5,208 nucleotides of DNA from Methanoregula sp. (GTDB taxonomy: Archaea > Halobacteriota > Methanomicrobia > Methanomicrobiales > Methanospirillaceae): positions 1 through 5,208 of the forward strand of contig JAURZP010000042.1 of assembly GCA_030653335.1 (NCBI GenBank). Reading direction: 5' to 3'. The notes under the pieces were generated by a model that was given only the letters and a program-made list of their open reading frames with translations, was not told the DNA's origin and searched no databases. Of the stretch, positions 1 to 5,208 are shown piece by piece. Position numbers and translations under genes: made by a program. Numbering within the stretch: the stretch's first letter is position 1; each line of letters starts with the position of its first letter.

Positions 1-2722
1 GTGTCTGGACGTGGGAGAAGTCGAGCAGGCCGTTGATCATAATCTGGAGCTCTTTTGCGCCATCGACTGCATACCCGATAAACTCGTCCGCATCCGAATC
101 CAGCCGGCCCTTATACCGCTGCTCGATCAACTGCAGGTAACTTGCAATCCTGCGAAGCGGTTGCTGCAGGTCATGGGAGGCAATATGGGCAAACTGCTCC
201 AGCTCGGTATTTGACCGTGCAAGTTCCTCCACCTTCCGGGCCAGTACCTTTTCGGCCTGTTTGATATCCGTAACGTCTTCCAGGGTTTCGACGGCACCGA
301 GAATTTCACCCTTCTCATTTCTGATGGGTGCAGCAGTGAAGTGGAGCCATGTGCCAGAGGGGCCCATGTGGGGGAAGAAGTCGGTGGCTTCGTATGCGTC
401 ATCAATGAGTTCTGATTTTCTGTATTTGCCGGAATACCACTGGGGGATCTTCTCAATCTCTCCGTCGACGAGCAGGTCGGCCATGCAGGGACGTTCGCTG
501 GGGTAGAATGCCCGCCACTGCTGATTGGTGCCGAGCACTTCCTTTGCGCTGATCCTGCTGTAGACTTCCAGCGCTTTGTTCCATTGGATCACCTGATGAT
601 CCCTGTCAATGACAAACTGCGGGATGGGGGAACCCCGGACAATGGTACTGAGTTTGTTCTCGCTATCTATGAGGGCCTGTTCTGCCTGCTTGATATCGGT
701 GATATCCCTTCCCACGGTCTGGTACTCGGTGAGAATGCCCTGCTCATTGAAAATTGCCCTGTCCACCCAGCGCTGCCAGCGCAGACTGCCGTCCGGCATG
801 ATGATGCGGTGGTTGATGGTCGCGACCGGGTGATCATGAGTAAGTGAAGCGAAATGTTCCCGGATGCTGGCCTGATCATCAGGAGGGATTTCCGGTTTGA
901 ATTTTTTTCCAATCAGTTCTGAGCAGTTTTTCCCAAAGTACCTGCAGTAGGCCTCATTCACAAAGACATGGGTGCCATCAGGTTTGAACCGGCAGATGAA
1001 TTCCGTCTGTGTCTCGACAACGTTCCTGAACTGCTCCTCGCTCCTCTTTAAGGAGAGTTCCATCTGTTTGCGCTCGGTGATGTCTTCACAGATCCCGTCA
1101 ATCCATTCGATCCTGCCTTCAGCGTTCCTCTTTACCCTTGAATTCAGGGAGATCCAGATCGGTGTTCCGTCTTTCTTTTTTAAGTACAGCTCGAAGTTCC
1201 TGACAAAACCATCAGTGTCCAGCGCCTGAAGGAGGGGTTTTCTGTCTTCCGGGCTGAAATACAGGTCCGTGACCGGGTGGCTCAGGCACTCGTCAAGCGA
1301 CTCGTACCCGAAAATTTTGACAAACGCCGGGTTTGCCCAGATCCACCTGCCCGGTGATCCAGCGGTATTCCTGTAGACTCCTACGGTTAGGTTGTCGACA
1401 AGGGAACGGTATTGTTCCTCGCTTGCCCTGAGCGCGTCTTCCTTTACTTTAATATCGGTGATATCTTCGAGCGTTTCGACTGCACCGATGATATTGCCTT
1501 GCGAATCTTTGATCGTCGACGCGGTGAAATACAGCCATATCCCGTTCGTCCCCATTCTAGGGAAGAAGTCGGTGGCTTCGTATGCCCCTTCAATGTATTT
1601 TGATTTATTGTACTTCCCTAAATACCACTGGGGGATCTTTTCAATCGATCCATCGACGAGGAGATCCGCCATGCAGGGGCGTTCCTCCGGGTAAAATGCC
1701 TTCCACTGCAGGTTGGTGCCGAGGACTTCATCGGCCTTAACACGACTGTACCGCTCAAGTGCATTGTTCCAGCTGATCACCAGGTGGTTTTTATCGATCA
1801 CGAACTGGGGGATGGGTGAGCCCTGTACAATCCCCTGCAGCTTCTTTTCACTTGTGCAAAGTGCGTCCTGCCCGTATTTCAGTTCATCAAACTGTGCCCG
1901 GAGTTCCTCTTCTGAGGCAGTGATCTGTTCATACGCTGCCCGTAATTCGTCTTCGGCTTTTTTCCGTTCGGTAATATCCCTTAAGATCCCTTCAACGCCC
2001 AGGCAGTTCCCGGATTGGTCGTAATATTTATGACTGCTTGTCAGCGCAAATACCGGTGTTCCGTCCCGTTTTTTTAAAGTCACTTCATAATTGGTGACAG
2101 ATCCTGTCTGGTTGATATCGGCAAGGATCTGTGTTCGCTGCTCCGGAAGGTAATATAATGTTTGGGCAATATCTTTTCCATATAACTCCGACAATGAATC
2201 ATATCCCAGCACCGTTGCTATCGAGGGACTTGCGAGAATGAGGTTGCTGTCCGCATCACTGCGGTAGTAGACATCCTGGATATTTTCGAGGATGCTGCGG
2301 TATTTGGCTTCACTTTCCTTAAGTGCTTCATCTGCACTTTTTTGCCTGACCGCCTTTCCGACAATGTTTTGTAATTCTGCAAACTGGGCTTTTGGTTCCC
2401 CCCCTTTCTGGAGGTAGAAATCAACCCCGCTGTTGAGCGCTTCTAAGATGACCTCTTCCCTGCCCCTGCCGGTAAAGATGATGAAAGGAATCGTATCTCC
2501 CCGGTTACGCAGCACCTGCAGGAATTTGATGCCATCCATTAACGGCATCTGGTAATCTGAGATGATCGCATCATATTTTTTCTGTTCCAGTCTGGTCAGT
2601 GCATCCGCTGCAGAAATCGACGTATCGATCGCATATTCTCCGGACTGCTCAAGGAACAATTTCCCTATCTCGAGAAGATCCGATTCGTCATCAACATACA
2701 GTACTGACAGTATTCGGGTCAT
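1..2722 (-). CDS. Multi-PAS sensor histidine kinase with N-terminal receiver domain (3' end outside window)
   Basis: A single open frame of 907 codons with no stop runs to the left edge, so the C-terminus is missing. Residues 4-125 form a response-regulator receiver with acidic pair D11/D12, phospho-acceptor D56 (ISDYQMP), T84 (FTG) and K106 (LQKG), so it looks active. PAS1 is about 137-253, ending in DITERKKAE. A Glu/Lys-rich coiled coil (254-295) follows. Then come PAS2 (about 291-427), PAS3 (434-553), PAS4 (562-680) and PAS5 (687-823). A dimerisation helix carries IASHDLQQPLR with the expected phosphorylated histidine at H850; the catalytic ATPase domain would follow off-window. I see no membrane segment or signal peptide, so it is probably cytoplasmic. 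By family it autophosphorylates on sensing a ligand or redox state and relays phosphate; the ligand is unknown. The start at 2722 places the first receiver strand right after Met. An in-frame ATG at 2746, just after a stop and preceded by a weak GGAA, is the alternative. PAS2 and PAS5 are paralogous. Confidence 0.93.
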   Translation of the reverse strand, partial: MTRILSVLYVDDESDLLEIGKLFLEQSGEYAIDTSISAADALTRLEQKKYDAIISDYQMPLMDGIKFLQVLRNRGDTIPFIIFTGRGREEVILEALNSGVDFYLQKGGEPKAQFAELQNIVGKAVRQKSADEALKESEAKYRSILENIQDVYYRSDADSNLILASPSIATVLGYDSLSELYGKDIAQTLYYLPEQRTQILADINQTGSVTNYEVTLKKRDGTPVFALTSSHKYYDQSGNCLGVEGILRDITERKKAEDELRAAYEQITASEEELRAQFDELKYGQDALCTSEKKLQGIVQGSPIPQFVIDKNHLVISWNNALERYSRVKADEVLGTNLQWKAFYPEERPCMADLLVDGSIEKIPQWYLGKYNKSKYIEGAYEATDFFPRMGTNGIWLYFTASTIKDSQGNIIGAVETLEDITDIKVKEDALRASEEQYRSLVDNLTVGVYRNTAGSPGRWIWANPAFVKIFGYESLDECLSHPVTDLYFSPEDRKPLLQALDTDGFVRNFELYLKKKDGTPIWISLNSRVKRNAEGRIEWIDGICEDITERKQMELSLKRSEEQFRNVVETQTEFICRFKPDGTHVFVNEAYCRYFGKNCSELIGKKFKPEIPPDDQASIREHFASLTHDHPVATINHRIIMPDGSLRWQRWVDRAIFNEQGILTEYQTVGRDITDIKQAEQALIDSENKLSTIVRGSPIPQFVIDRDHQVIQWNKALEVYSRISAKEVLGTNQQWRAFYPSERPCMADLLVDGEIEKIPQWYSGKYRKSELIDDAYEATDFFPHMGPSGTWLHFTAAPIRNEKGEILGAVETLEDVTDIKQAEKVLARKVEELARSNTELEQFAHIASHDLQQPLRRIASYLQLIEQRYKGRLDSDADEFIGYAVDGAKELQIMINGLLDFSHVQT
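254..664 (-). repeat. Internal duplication, copy 2: PAS5 of the sensor kinase
   Basis: This is the second copy of the extended PAS type, encoding residues 687-823 directly before the kinase dimerisation helix. It keeps the same motif order as PAS2, including the cysteine (C746, equivalent to C350) in ERPCMADLL and the aromatic YEATDFFP block. Its divergence from PAS2 is concentrated at residues 801-809 and 820-826, near the C-terminal PAS strands. Its position next to H850 suggests that this copy signals directly to the kinase core; this is inference. Confidence 0.9.
1442..1852 (-). repeat. Internal duplication, copy 1: PAS2 of the sensor kinase
   Basis: This segment encodes kinase residues 291-427. 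It aligns without gaps to residues 687-823 (positions 254-664), exactly 396 codons or 1188 bases away. By hand count 99 of 140 residues match when the alignment is taken three residues further. Shared blocks include GSPIPQFVID, EVLGTN, ERPCMADLLVDG, EKIPQWY, YEATDFFP and GAVETLED. It is longer than a minimal PAS because of the insert from about residue 340 to 390, which carries C350. At DNA level a 26-base stretch (1560-1585) is identical to 372-397, and 1621-1639 is identical to 433-451. Confidence 0.9.
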
Positions 2723-2848
2723 GGAATGATCGGGTATGCATGACATTCAATTATTCCGGTAAATAATAGTATCGGGAAATGGGAATATACGCGTCGGGAG
2801 CTATATTCATCACGACCCAGGATAATTTTCAGACTACGAATGGCAGAA

Positions 2849-2882
2849 AAAAAATATCTGCTAAAAGCCCGTTATATTTTTT
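2849..2882. repeat. A/T inverted repeat in the divergent intergenic region
   Basis: The arms AAAAAATAT (2849-2857) and ATATTTTTT (2874-2882) are perfect 9-base complements separated by 16 bases. The left arm also sits inside a shorter inverted pair, GCAGA (2843-2847) with TCTGC (2857-2861). The right arm is followed by a run of five G. It could be a pair of back-to-back TATA-like elements, a regulator-binding site, or chance in A/T-rich DNA. I cannot tell these apart from the sequence. Confidence 0.5.
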
Positions 2883-2941
2883 GGGGGTAATCAGTCGGTT
2901 TTACTGCAGGCAGGTATAGTTGATTTTTTAGTTATTGCCGG

Positions 2942-2966
2942 GGTTTTTAGTACAATTACAAAAACC
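2942..2966. repeat. Hairpin upstream of the GTPase gene
   Basis: GGTTTTT (2942-2948) pairs with AAAAACC (2960-2966), and GTA (2950-2952) pairs with TAC (2957-2959). This leaves one bulged A (2949) and a four-base loop CAAT: ten base pairs in all. The right arm runs directly into CCAG...CTGG (2965-2981) and CGGG...CCCG (2971-2985), which are alternative small stems. The hairpin lies about 150 bases before the GTPase start. It could belong to an unannotated small RNA or a regulatory site; no known RNA family is recognised. Confidence 0.45.
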
Positions 2967-3080
2967 AGCCCGGGAGACTGGCCCGCATTGTGGTACATTC
3001 ACCCGGCATGATGGCATACTTGGGAACGGAATCAGGTTATTTTCAAACCCGGTTTTCGTTGTTCTTCCCTGTCATAAACA

Positions 3081-3114
3081 ACTATATCTCGCACGTGCAG
3101 CGATTGATATAGGA
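3081..3114 (+). promoter_or_regulatory. Likely archaeal promoter of the DRG GTPase gene, very short or absent leader
   Basis: A TATA-like box, ACTATATCT (3081-3089), preceded by the A-rich ATAAACA, is centred about 30 bases before the ATG at 3115. Archaeal transcription normally starts roughly 25 bases after the TATA centre, which puts RNA start only a few bases before the ATG. The AGGA at 3111-3114 touches the start codon and so is badly spaced for a Shine-Dalgarno site. This fits a leaderless or nearly leaderless mRNA. A perfect 8-base palindrome, GCACGTGC (3091-3098), lies between box and start and could be an operator. Confidence 0.45.
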
Positions 3115-4227
3115 ATGAGTAGTCTTGAGGAACAAATTAAAGAGCTCGAGGACGAGCTTGTCAAGACGCCGTATAACAAGGCTACTTCCAAGCATATCGG
3201 ACGCGTAAAGGCAAAGATCGCACGTCTCAGGGACGAAGCGGTAAGCCGCGCGATGAAAGCCGGTGGGGGTGGCGAAGGCTATAATGTCAAGAAGTCCGGC
3301 GATGCCACTGCAGTCCTTGTCGGGTTCCCATCAACCGGTAAAAGTACGCTCTTAAACAAACTCACCGGTACTGACAGCGCGGTTGCTGCTTATGCGTTCA
3401 CCACGCTCACGGTAGTTCCAGGGGCGCTCGAACACAAAGGGGCAAAGATCCAGATTCTCGATATCCCCGGCCTCATTGCCGGCGCCGCGATGGGAAAAGG
3501 CCGGGGCAAGGAAGTGATTGCCGTTGTCCGTGGGGCCGATATTATCATCATTCTTGTGGACGTCTTTAACGAGCGGCACTTCGATGTGCTCATCAAGGAA
3601 CTCTACGATGCGGGTATCCGGATTAACGTGCCAAAACCGGATATTACTATCAAGAAATCGTCACATGGGGGTATCCGGCTTAACGCGGTCGGTACACTGG
3701 ACCTTGATATTGAAGAAGTCCGGTCTATCCTTTCCGAGAGCAAGATGATGAATGCTGATATCCTGATCCGTGGGAATGCTACACAGGATGACCTCATCGA
3801 TGCAGTGCAGGGTAACCGGGTGTATATCCCGGCATTTATAGCAGTCAACAAGGTCGATCTCGTGGATAAGGAACGGTTCTTAGAGATTGAACATGATATT
3901 GCAGAACGGTTCGGAAGCCCGCCGCTCATGATATCTGCCCATGTTGGTTATCACCTTGAAGAGACAAAAGATGCGATCTATGACAGTCTCGGGTTCATCC
4001 GCGTCTATCTCAAGCCCCATGGCGGCGAAGCGGATCTCGAAGAGCCCCTTATTGTCAGGAAAGGCAGCACCATTGAGGATGTCTGTAACAAGCTCCACCG
4101 CGAATTTGTCCAGAAGTTCCGCTACTCAAGGGTCTGGGGAAAATCGGTCAAGCACCCGGGGCAGAGGGTCGGGCTCTCCCACAAACTGATAGACAGCGAT
4201 CTGATCACGATCATTGTAGAGCGTTAA
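3115..4227 (+). CDS. DRG-family (developmentally regulated GTP-binding protein) GTPase with TGS domain
   Basis: This is a complete 370-residue protein, the usual size for archaeal DRG GTPases of the OBG-like TRAFAC group. A basic, helical N-terminus (1-50) is followed by a Gly-rich stretch at 50-55. The GTPase core shows G1 GFPSTGKS (70-77), G2 FTTLT (95-99), G3 DIPG (116-119) followed by LIAGAAMGKGRGKEV, G4 NKVD (245-248) and G5 SAH (274-276). A DRG-specific insert lies between G3 and G4 (about 165-235). A TGS domain (about 295-370) ends the protein and includes the family-typical RYSRVWGKSVKHPGQ. By family it hydrolyses GTP and acts with ribosomes or translation; the archaeal partner is not known from this window. 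The ATG at 3115 is chosen because conserved DRG sequence begins there (MSSLEEQIKELEDEL) and a TATA box lies just upstream. The frame stays open back to a TTG at 2935, but that 60-residue extension has no family resemblance. The neighbours point away on one side and converge on the other, so it is transcribed alone. Confidence 0.95.
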   Translation: MSSLEEQIKELEDELVKTPYNKATSKHIGRVKAKIARLRDEAVSRAMKAGGGGEGYNVKKSGDATAVLVGFPSTGKSTLLNKLTGTDSAVAAYAFTTLTVVPGALEHKGAKIQILDIPGLIAGAAMGKGRGKEVIAVVRGADIIIILVDVFNERHFDVLIKELYDAGIRINVPKPDITIKKSSHGGIRLNAVGTLDLDIEEVRSILSESKMMNADILIRGNATQDDLIDAVQGNRVYIPAFIAVNKVDLVDKERFLEIEHDIAERFGSPPLMISAHVGYHLEETKDAIYDSLGFIRVYLKPHGGEADLEEPLIVRKGSTIEDVCNKLHREFVQKFRYSRVWGKSVKHPGQRVGLSHKLIDSDLITIIVER

Positions 4228-4255
4228 TCGACTAAAAACCCGATAAGACCGCAAC

Positions 4256-4280
4256 TTCTTTTTTCCGCTGTCCGTTTTTT
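4256..4280 (+). terminator. T-run terminator after the DRG GTPase gene
   Basis: Two six-T tracts (4259-4264 and 4275-4280) lie 30-50 bases after the GTPase stop at 4227. Archaeal RNA polymerase ends transcription at such T tracts without needing a hairpin. A third run (4327-4332) sits at the edge of the convergent gene and may be a backup. Confidence 0.6.
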
Positions 4281-4304
4281 AAAAAAATACAATTTGCCAA
4301 AAAA
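4281..4304 (-). terminator. T-run terminator after trm1 (minus strand)
   Basis: Read on the minus strand, the A runs at 4299-4304 and 4281-4287 become T6 and T7 tracts 28-50 bases after the trm1 stop at 4332. The second abuts the plus-strand T6 at 4275-4280, so the T6A7 block serves as a back-to-back terminator for the converging genes. A perfect palindrome GAAAATTTTC (4307-4316) lies just before. Confidence 0.6.
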
Positions 4305-4331
4305 CCGAAAATTTTCTGTTTTATTCTTTTT

Positions 4332-5208
4332 TCACTTACCCGGTTGAATAGCCGCTTTGATGATCGCAAGCGGTGCTTTAGTCTTGATCCCATACCCGCA
4401 AAAGTGGGTCCGCGTTGCTGGATACCCCTCAGCCCGGATTCGTTCGAGAACAATGTTGATCTCCGGTGGCGAGACTTTCAATAATTTTGCAATATGGTGA
4501 TAATCGTAAAACGATGAGGTGGGCAGTTCATCAAGGCAGGTGCTGATGAGTTTCTCCAGATCTTTTTTCGTGCCGAGTTCCATGGTTTTCAAGAGATCCT
4601 GCATCTTGAGGAGCGTATCAGAGTTCCGGATGCTGCCAAGCCACAGGGGACCAATGAATCCGAGGGGTTCATTGCAGTCAGGGCATGATACGGTTGGGGG
4701 AACCATACCCGGGTGCTCTTCCCGATACAGGCATTTTTGGCACTGTAGAATAAATCCAATCTGCTTTAAGGTATTGTCAGCGGCACCGGCCCCCCGCAAT
4801 AACCGGAGGTGGATCCGTACGAAATGCTCCCGGGCATAACAGAATGTCGGCTCAATACCACGGTCGTACTTGACGGTCTCGCGGACAACAAAACCGAGCA
4901 GGATACGCAAGCCCACTTCACTATGGTACTCGGTGTTCTGTGGACGTGCGAAATACCTGCGGATTCCCGCTTTCATGTGCGCTCCGCAGAGAGGAGCCGT
5001 ATCGGTAGCAGTGACAAAAAGAAACCTGCGCGTACCCCTTATAGCAGCATCCACCACCATTGCCGGTGTCCCGAACGGATCGAGATCCACGGCATCAAAG
5101 GATCGTTCCGAGAGCAGGGCGCTGGCATCCCTCTGCACAATCTCGACTGGCAGGTTCGCATGGGTGGCATTGTACGTGATCAGCTCGATTGCTTCGGGCT
5201 CACGGTCA
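4332..5208 (-). CDS. trm1: tRNA (guanine(26)-N(2))-dimethyltransferase Trm1 (5' end outside window)
   Basis: The frame enters from the right edge at 5207 and ends with TGA at 4332-4334, giving the last 291 residues. Archaeal Trm1 is usually about 370-380 residues, so roughly 80-90 including SAM motif I are missing. The enzyme transfers one or two methyl groups from SAM to N2 of G26 in tRNA. Seen here, numbering from the edge: DREPEAIELI (1-10) is the acidic SAM-binding strand, and DLDPFGTP (41-48) is the catalytic motif. The Trm1 signature LCGAHMKAGIRRYFARP leads into NTEYHSEVGLRILLG (73-105). CQKC (156-159) and CPDC (175-178) form a likely zinc site, followed by GPLWLGSI (186-193). A C-terminal helical part includes a winged-helix-like stretch (236-262) and the conserved RTHF...GIKTKAPL block (266-280). 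A GTG at 5138 is internal, not the start. No truncation or frameshift is visible. Confidence 0.95.
   Translation of the reverse strand, partial: DREPEAIELITYNATHANLPVEIVQRDASALLSERSFDAVDLDPFGTPAMVVDAAIRGTRRFLFVTATDTAPLCGAHMKAGIRRYFARPQNTEYHSEVGLRILLGFVVRETVKYDRGIEPTFCYAREHFVRIHLRLLRGAGAADNTLKQIGFILQCQKCLYREEHPGMVPPTVSCPDCNEPLGFIGPLWLGSIRNSDTLLKMQDLLKTMELGTKKDLEKLISTCLDELPTSSFYDYHHIAKLLKVSPPEINIVLERIRAEGYPATRTHFCGYGIKTKAPLAIIKAAIQPGK

Larger units (their letters stand above)
2723..3114. other. Divergent intergenic region between sensor kinase and GTPase, no gene seen
   Basis: About 390 bases separate the two divergent starts. I find no reading frame with protein-like composition or a family match, and no tRNA-like cloverleaf. 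The region is A/T-rich near 2820-2960 and more even from 2965 to 3060. It contains an A/T inverted repeat (2849-2882), a hairpin (2942-2966) running into a G/C-rich self-complementary stretch (2965-2985), and TATA-like boxes near both genes. Minus-strand candidates for the kinase promoter are GTATATT (2784-2790) and GAATATAG (2801-2808). The first would start RNA near 2761, giving a short leader containing GGAA seven bases before the ATG at 2746. These calls are by eye. Confidence 0.6.

Noticed and set aside
584..912. Other plus- and minus-frame open stretches in the kinase region, such as 584-847 and 667-912
   Set aside because: They are out of frame with, or antisense to, a continuous 907-codon reading frame with clear domain motifs throughout.
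261..1694. Two plus-strand frames (261-506 and 1392-1694) whose products resemble each other and look like a small paralogous family
   Set aside because: They lie antisense to PAS5 and PAS2 of the kinase. Their similarity simply mirrors the duplication of the coding strand, and their composition is Ser/Pro-rich shadow sequence with no recognisable domain.
2965..3060. Possible tRNA or structured RNA gene in the G/C-richer part of the intergenic region
   Set aside because: There are small self-complementary pieces but no cloverleaf, no T-loop GTTCGA-type motif and no recognised RNA family. It is kept only as a finding about the hairpin.
2935..3114. A 60-residue N-terminal extension of the GTPase from a TTG at 2935
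   Set aside because: DRG proteins begin at the equivalent of the ATG at 3115, the extension has no family resemblance, and the likely TATA box lies inside it. The open frame is probably chance.
3352..4189. Antisense and alternate-frame ORFs within the GTPase gene (for example 3603-3929 minus, 3941-4189 plus)
   Set aside because: They overlap the highly conserved GTPase and TGS coding sequence, and their translations show no domain.
4519..4839. Plus-strand 106-codon frame across trm1
   Set aside because: It is antisense to the Trm1 zinc-site region, which is clearly the coding strand.

Overview
The window looks like a chromosomal segment from a methanogenic archaeon, most likely of the Methanomicrobia (Methanoregula-like). 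This is inference from gene content. A DRG-type GTPase with a TGS domain and a Trm1-type tRNA dimethyltransferase are archaeal/eukaryotic families. The large soluble sensor kinase, with an N-terminal receiver, a run of PAS domains and a characteristic glutamate-rich linker, is a style I associate with Methanomicrobiales. Base composition is near even in the genes and A/T-rich between them, with TATA-like boxes rather than clear bacterial -10/-35 pairs. No 16S or other phylogenetic marker is present, so the genus is not settled.

Layout. (1) Positions 1-2722, minus strand: one open frame of 907 codons that runs off the left edge. It encodes receiver - PAS1 - coiled coil - PAS2 - PAS3 - PAS4 - PAS5 - histidine-kinase dimerisation helix with the phospho-accepting histidine. 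The ATPase domain lies outside the window. PAS2 and PAS5 are an internal duplication about 71% identical over 140 residues. (2) Positions 2723-3114: a divergent intergenic region of about 390 bases with no convincing gene. It holds an all-A/T inverted repeat, a stable-looking hairpin and TATA-like boxes for both flanking genes. (3) Positions 3115-4227, plus strand: a complete 370-residue DRG GTPase with all G motifs and a C-terminal TGS domain. (4) Positions 4228-4331: a short convergent spacer of T and A runs, read as terminators for both strands. (5) Positions 4332-5208, minus strand: the C-terminal 291 residues of Trm1, with its start beyond the right edge.

The three genes are not an operon: kinase and GTPase are divergent, and GTPase and trm1 are convergent. 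The GTPase (ribosome/translation-associated by family) and Trm1 (tRNA modification) both belong to translation. The kinase is a separate environmental or intracellular signalling protein whose ligand and partner cannot be read from the window. I see no mobile element, CRISPR array, tRNA or rRNA, and no strong case for a wholly new system. The most interesting material is the duplicated PAS type in the kinase and the structured divergent intergenic region.
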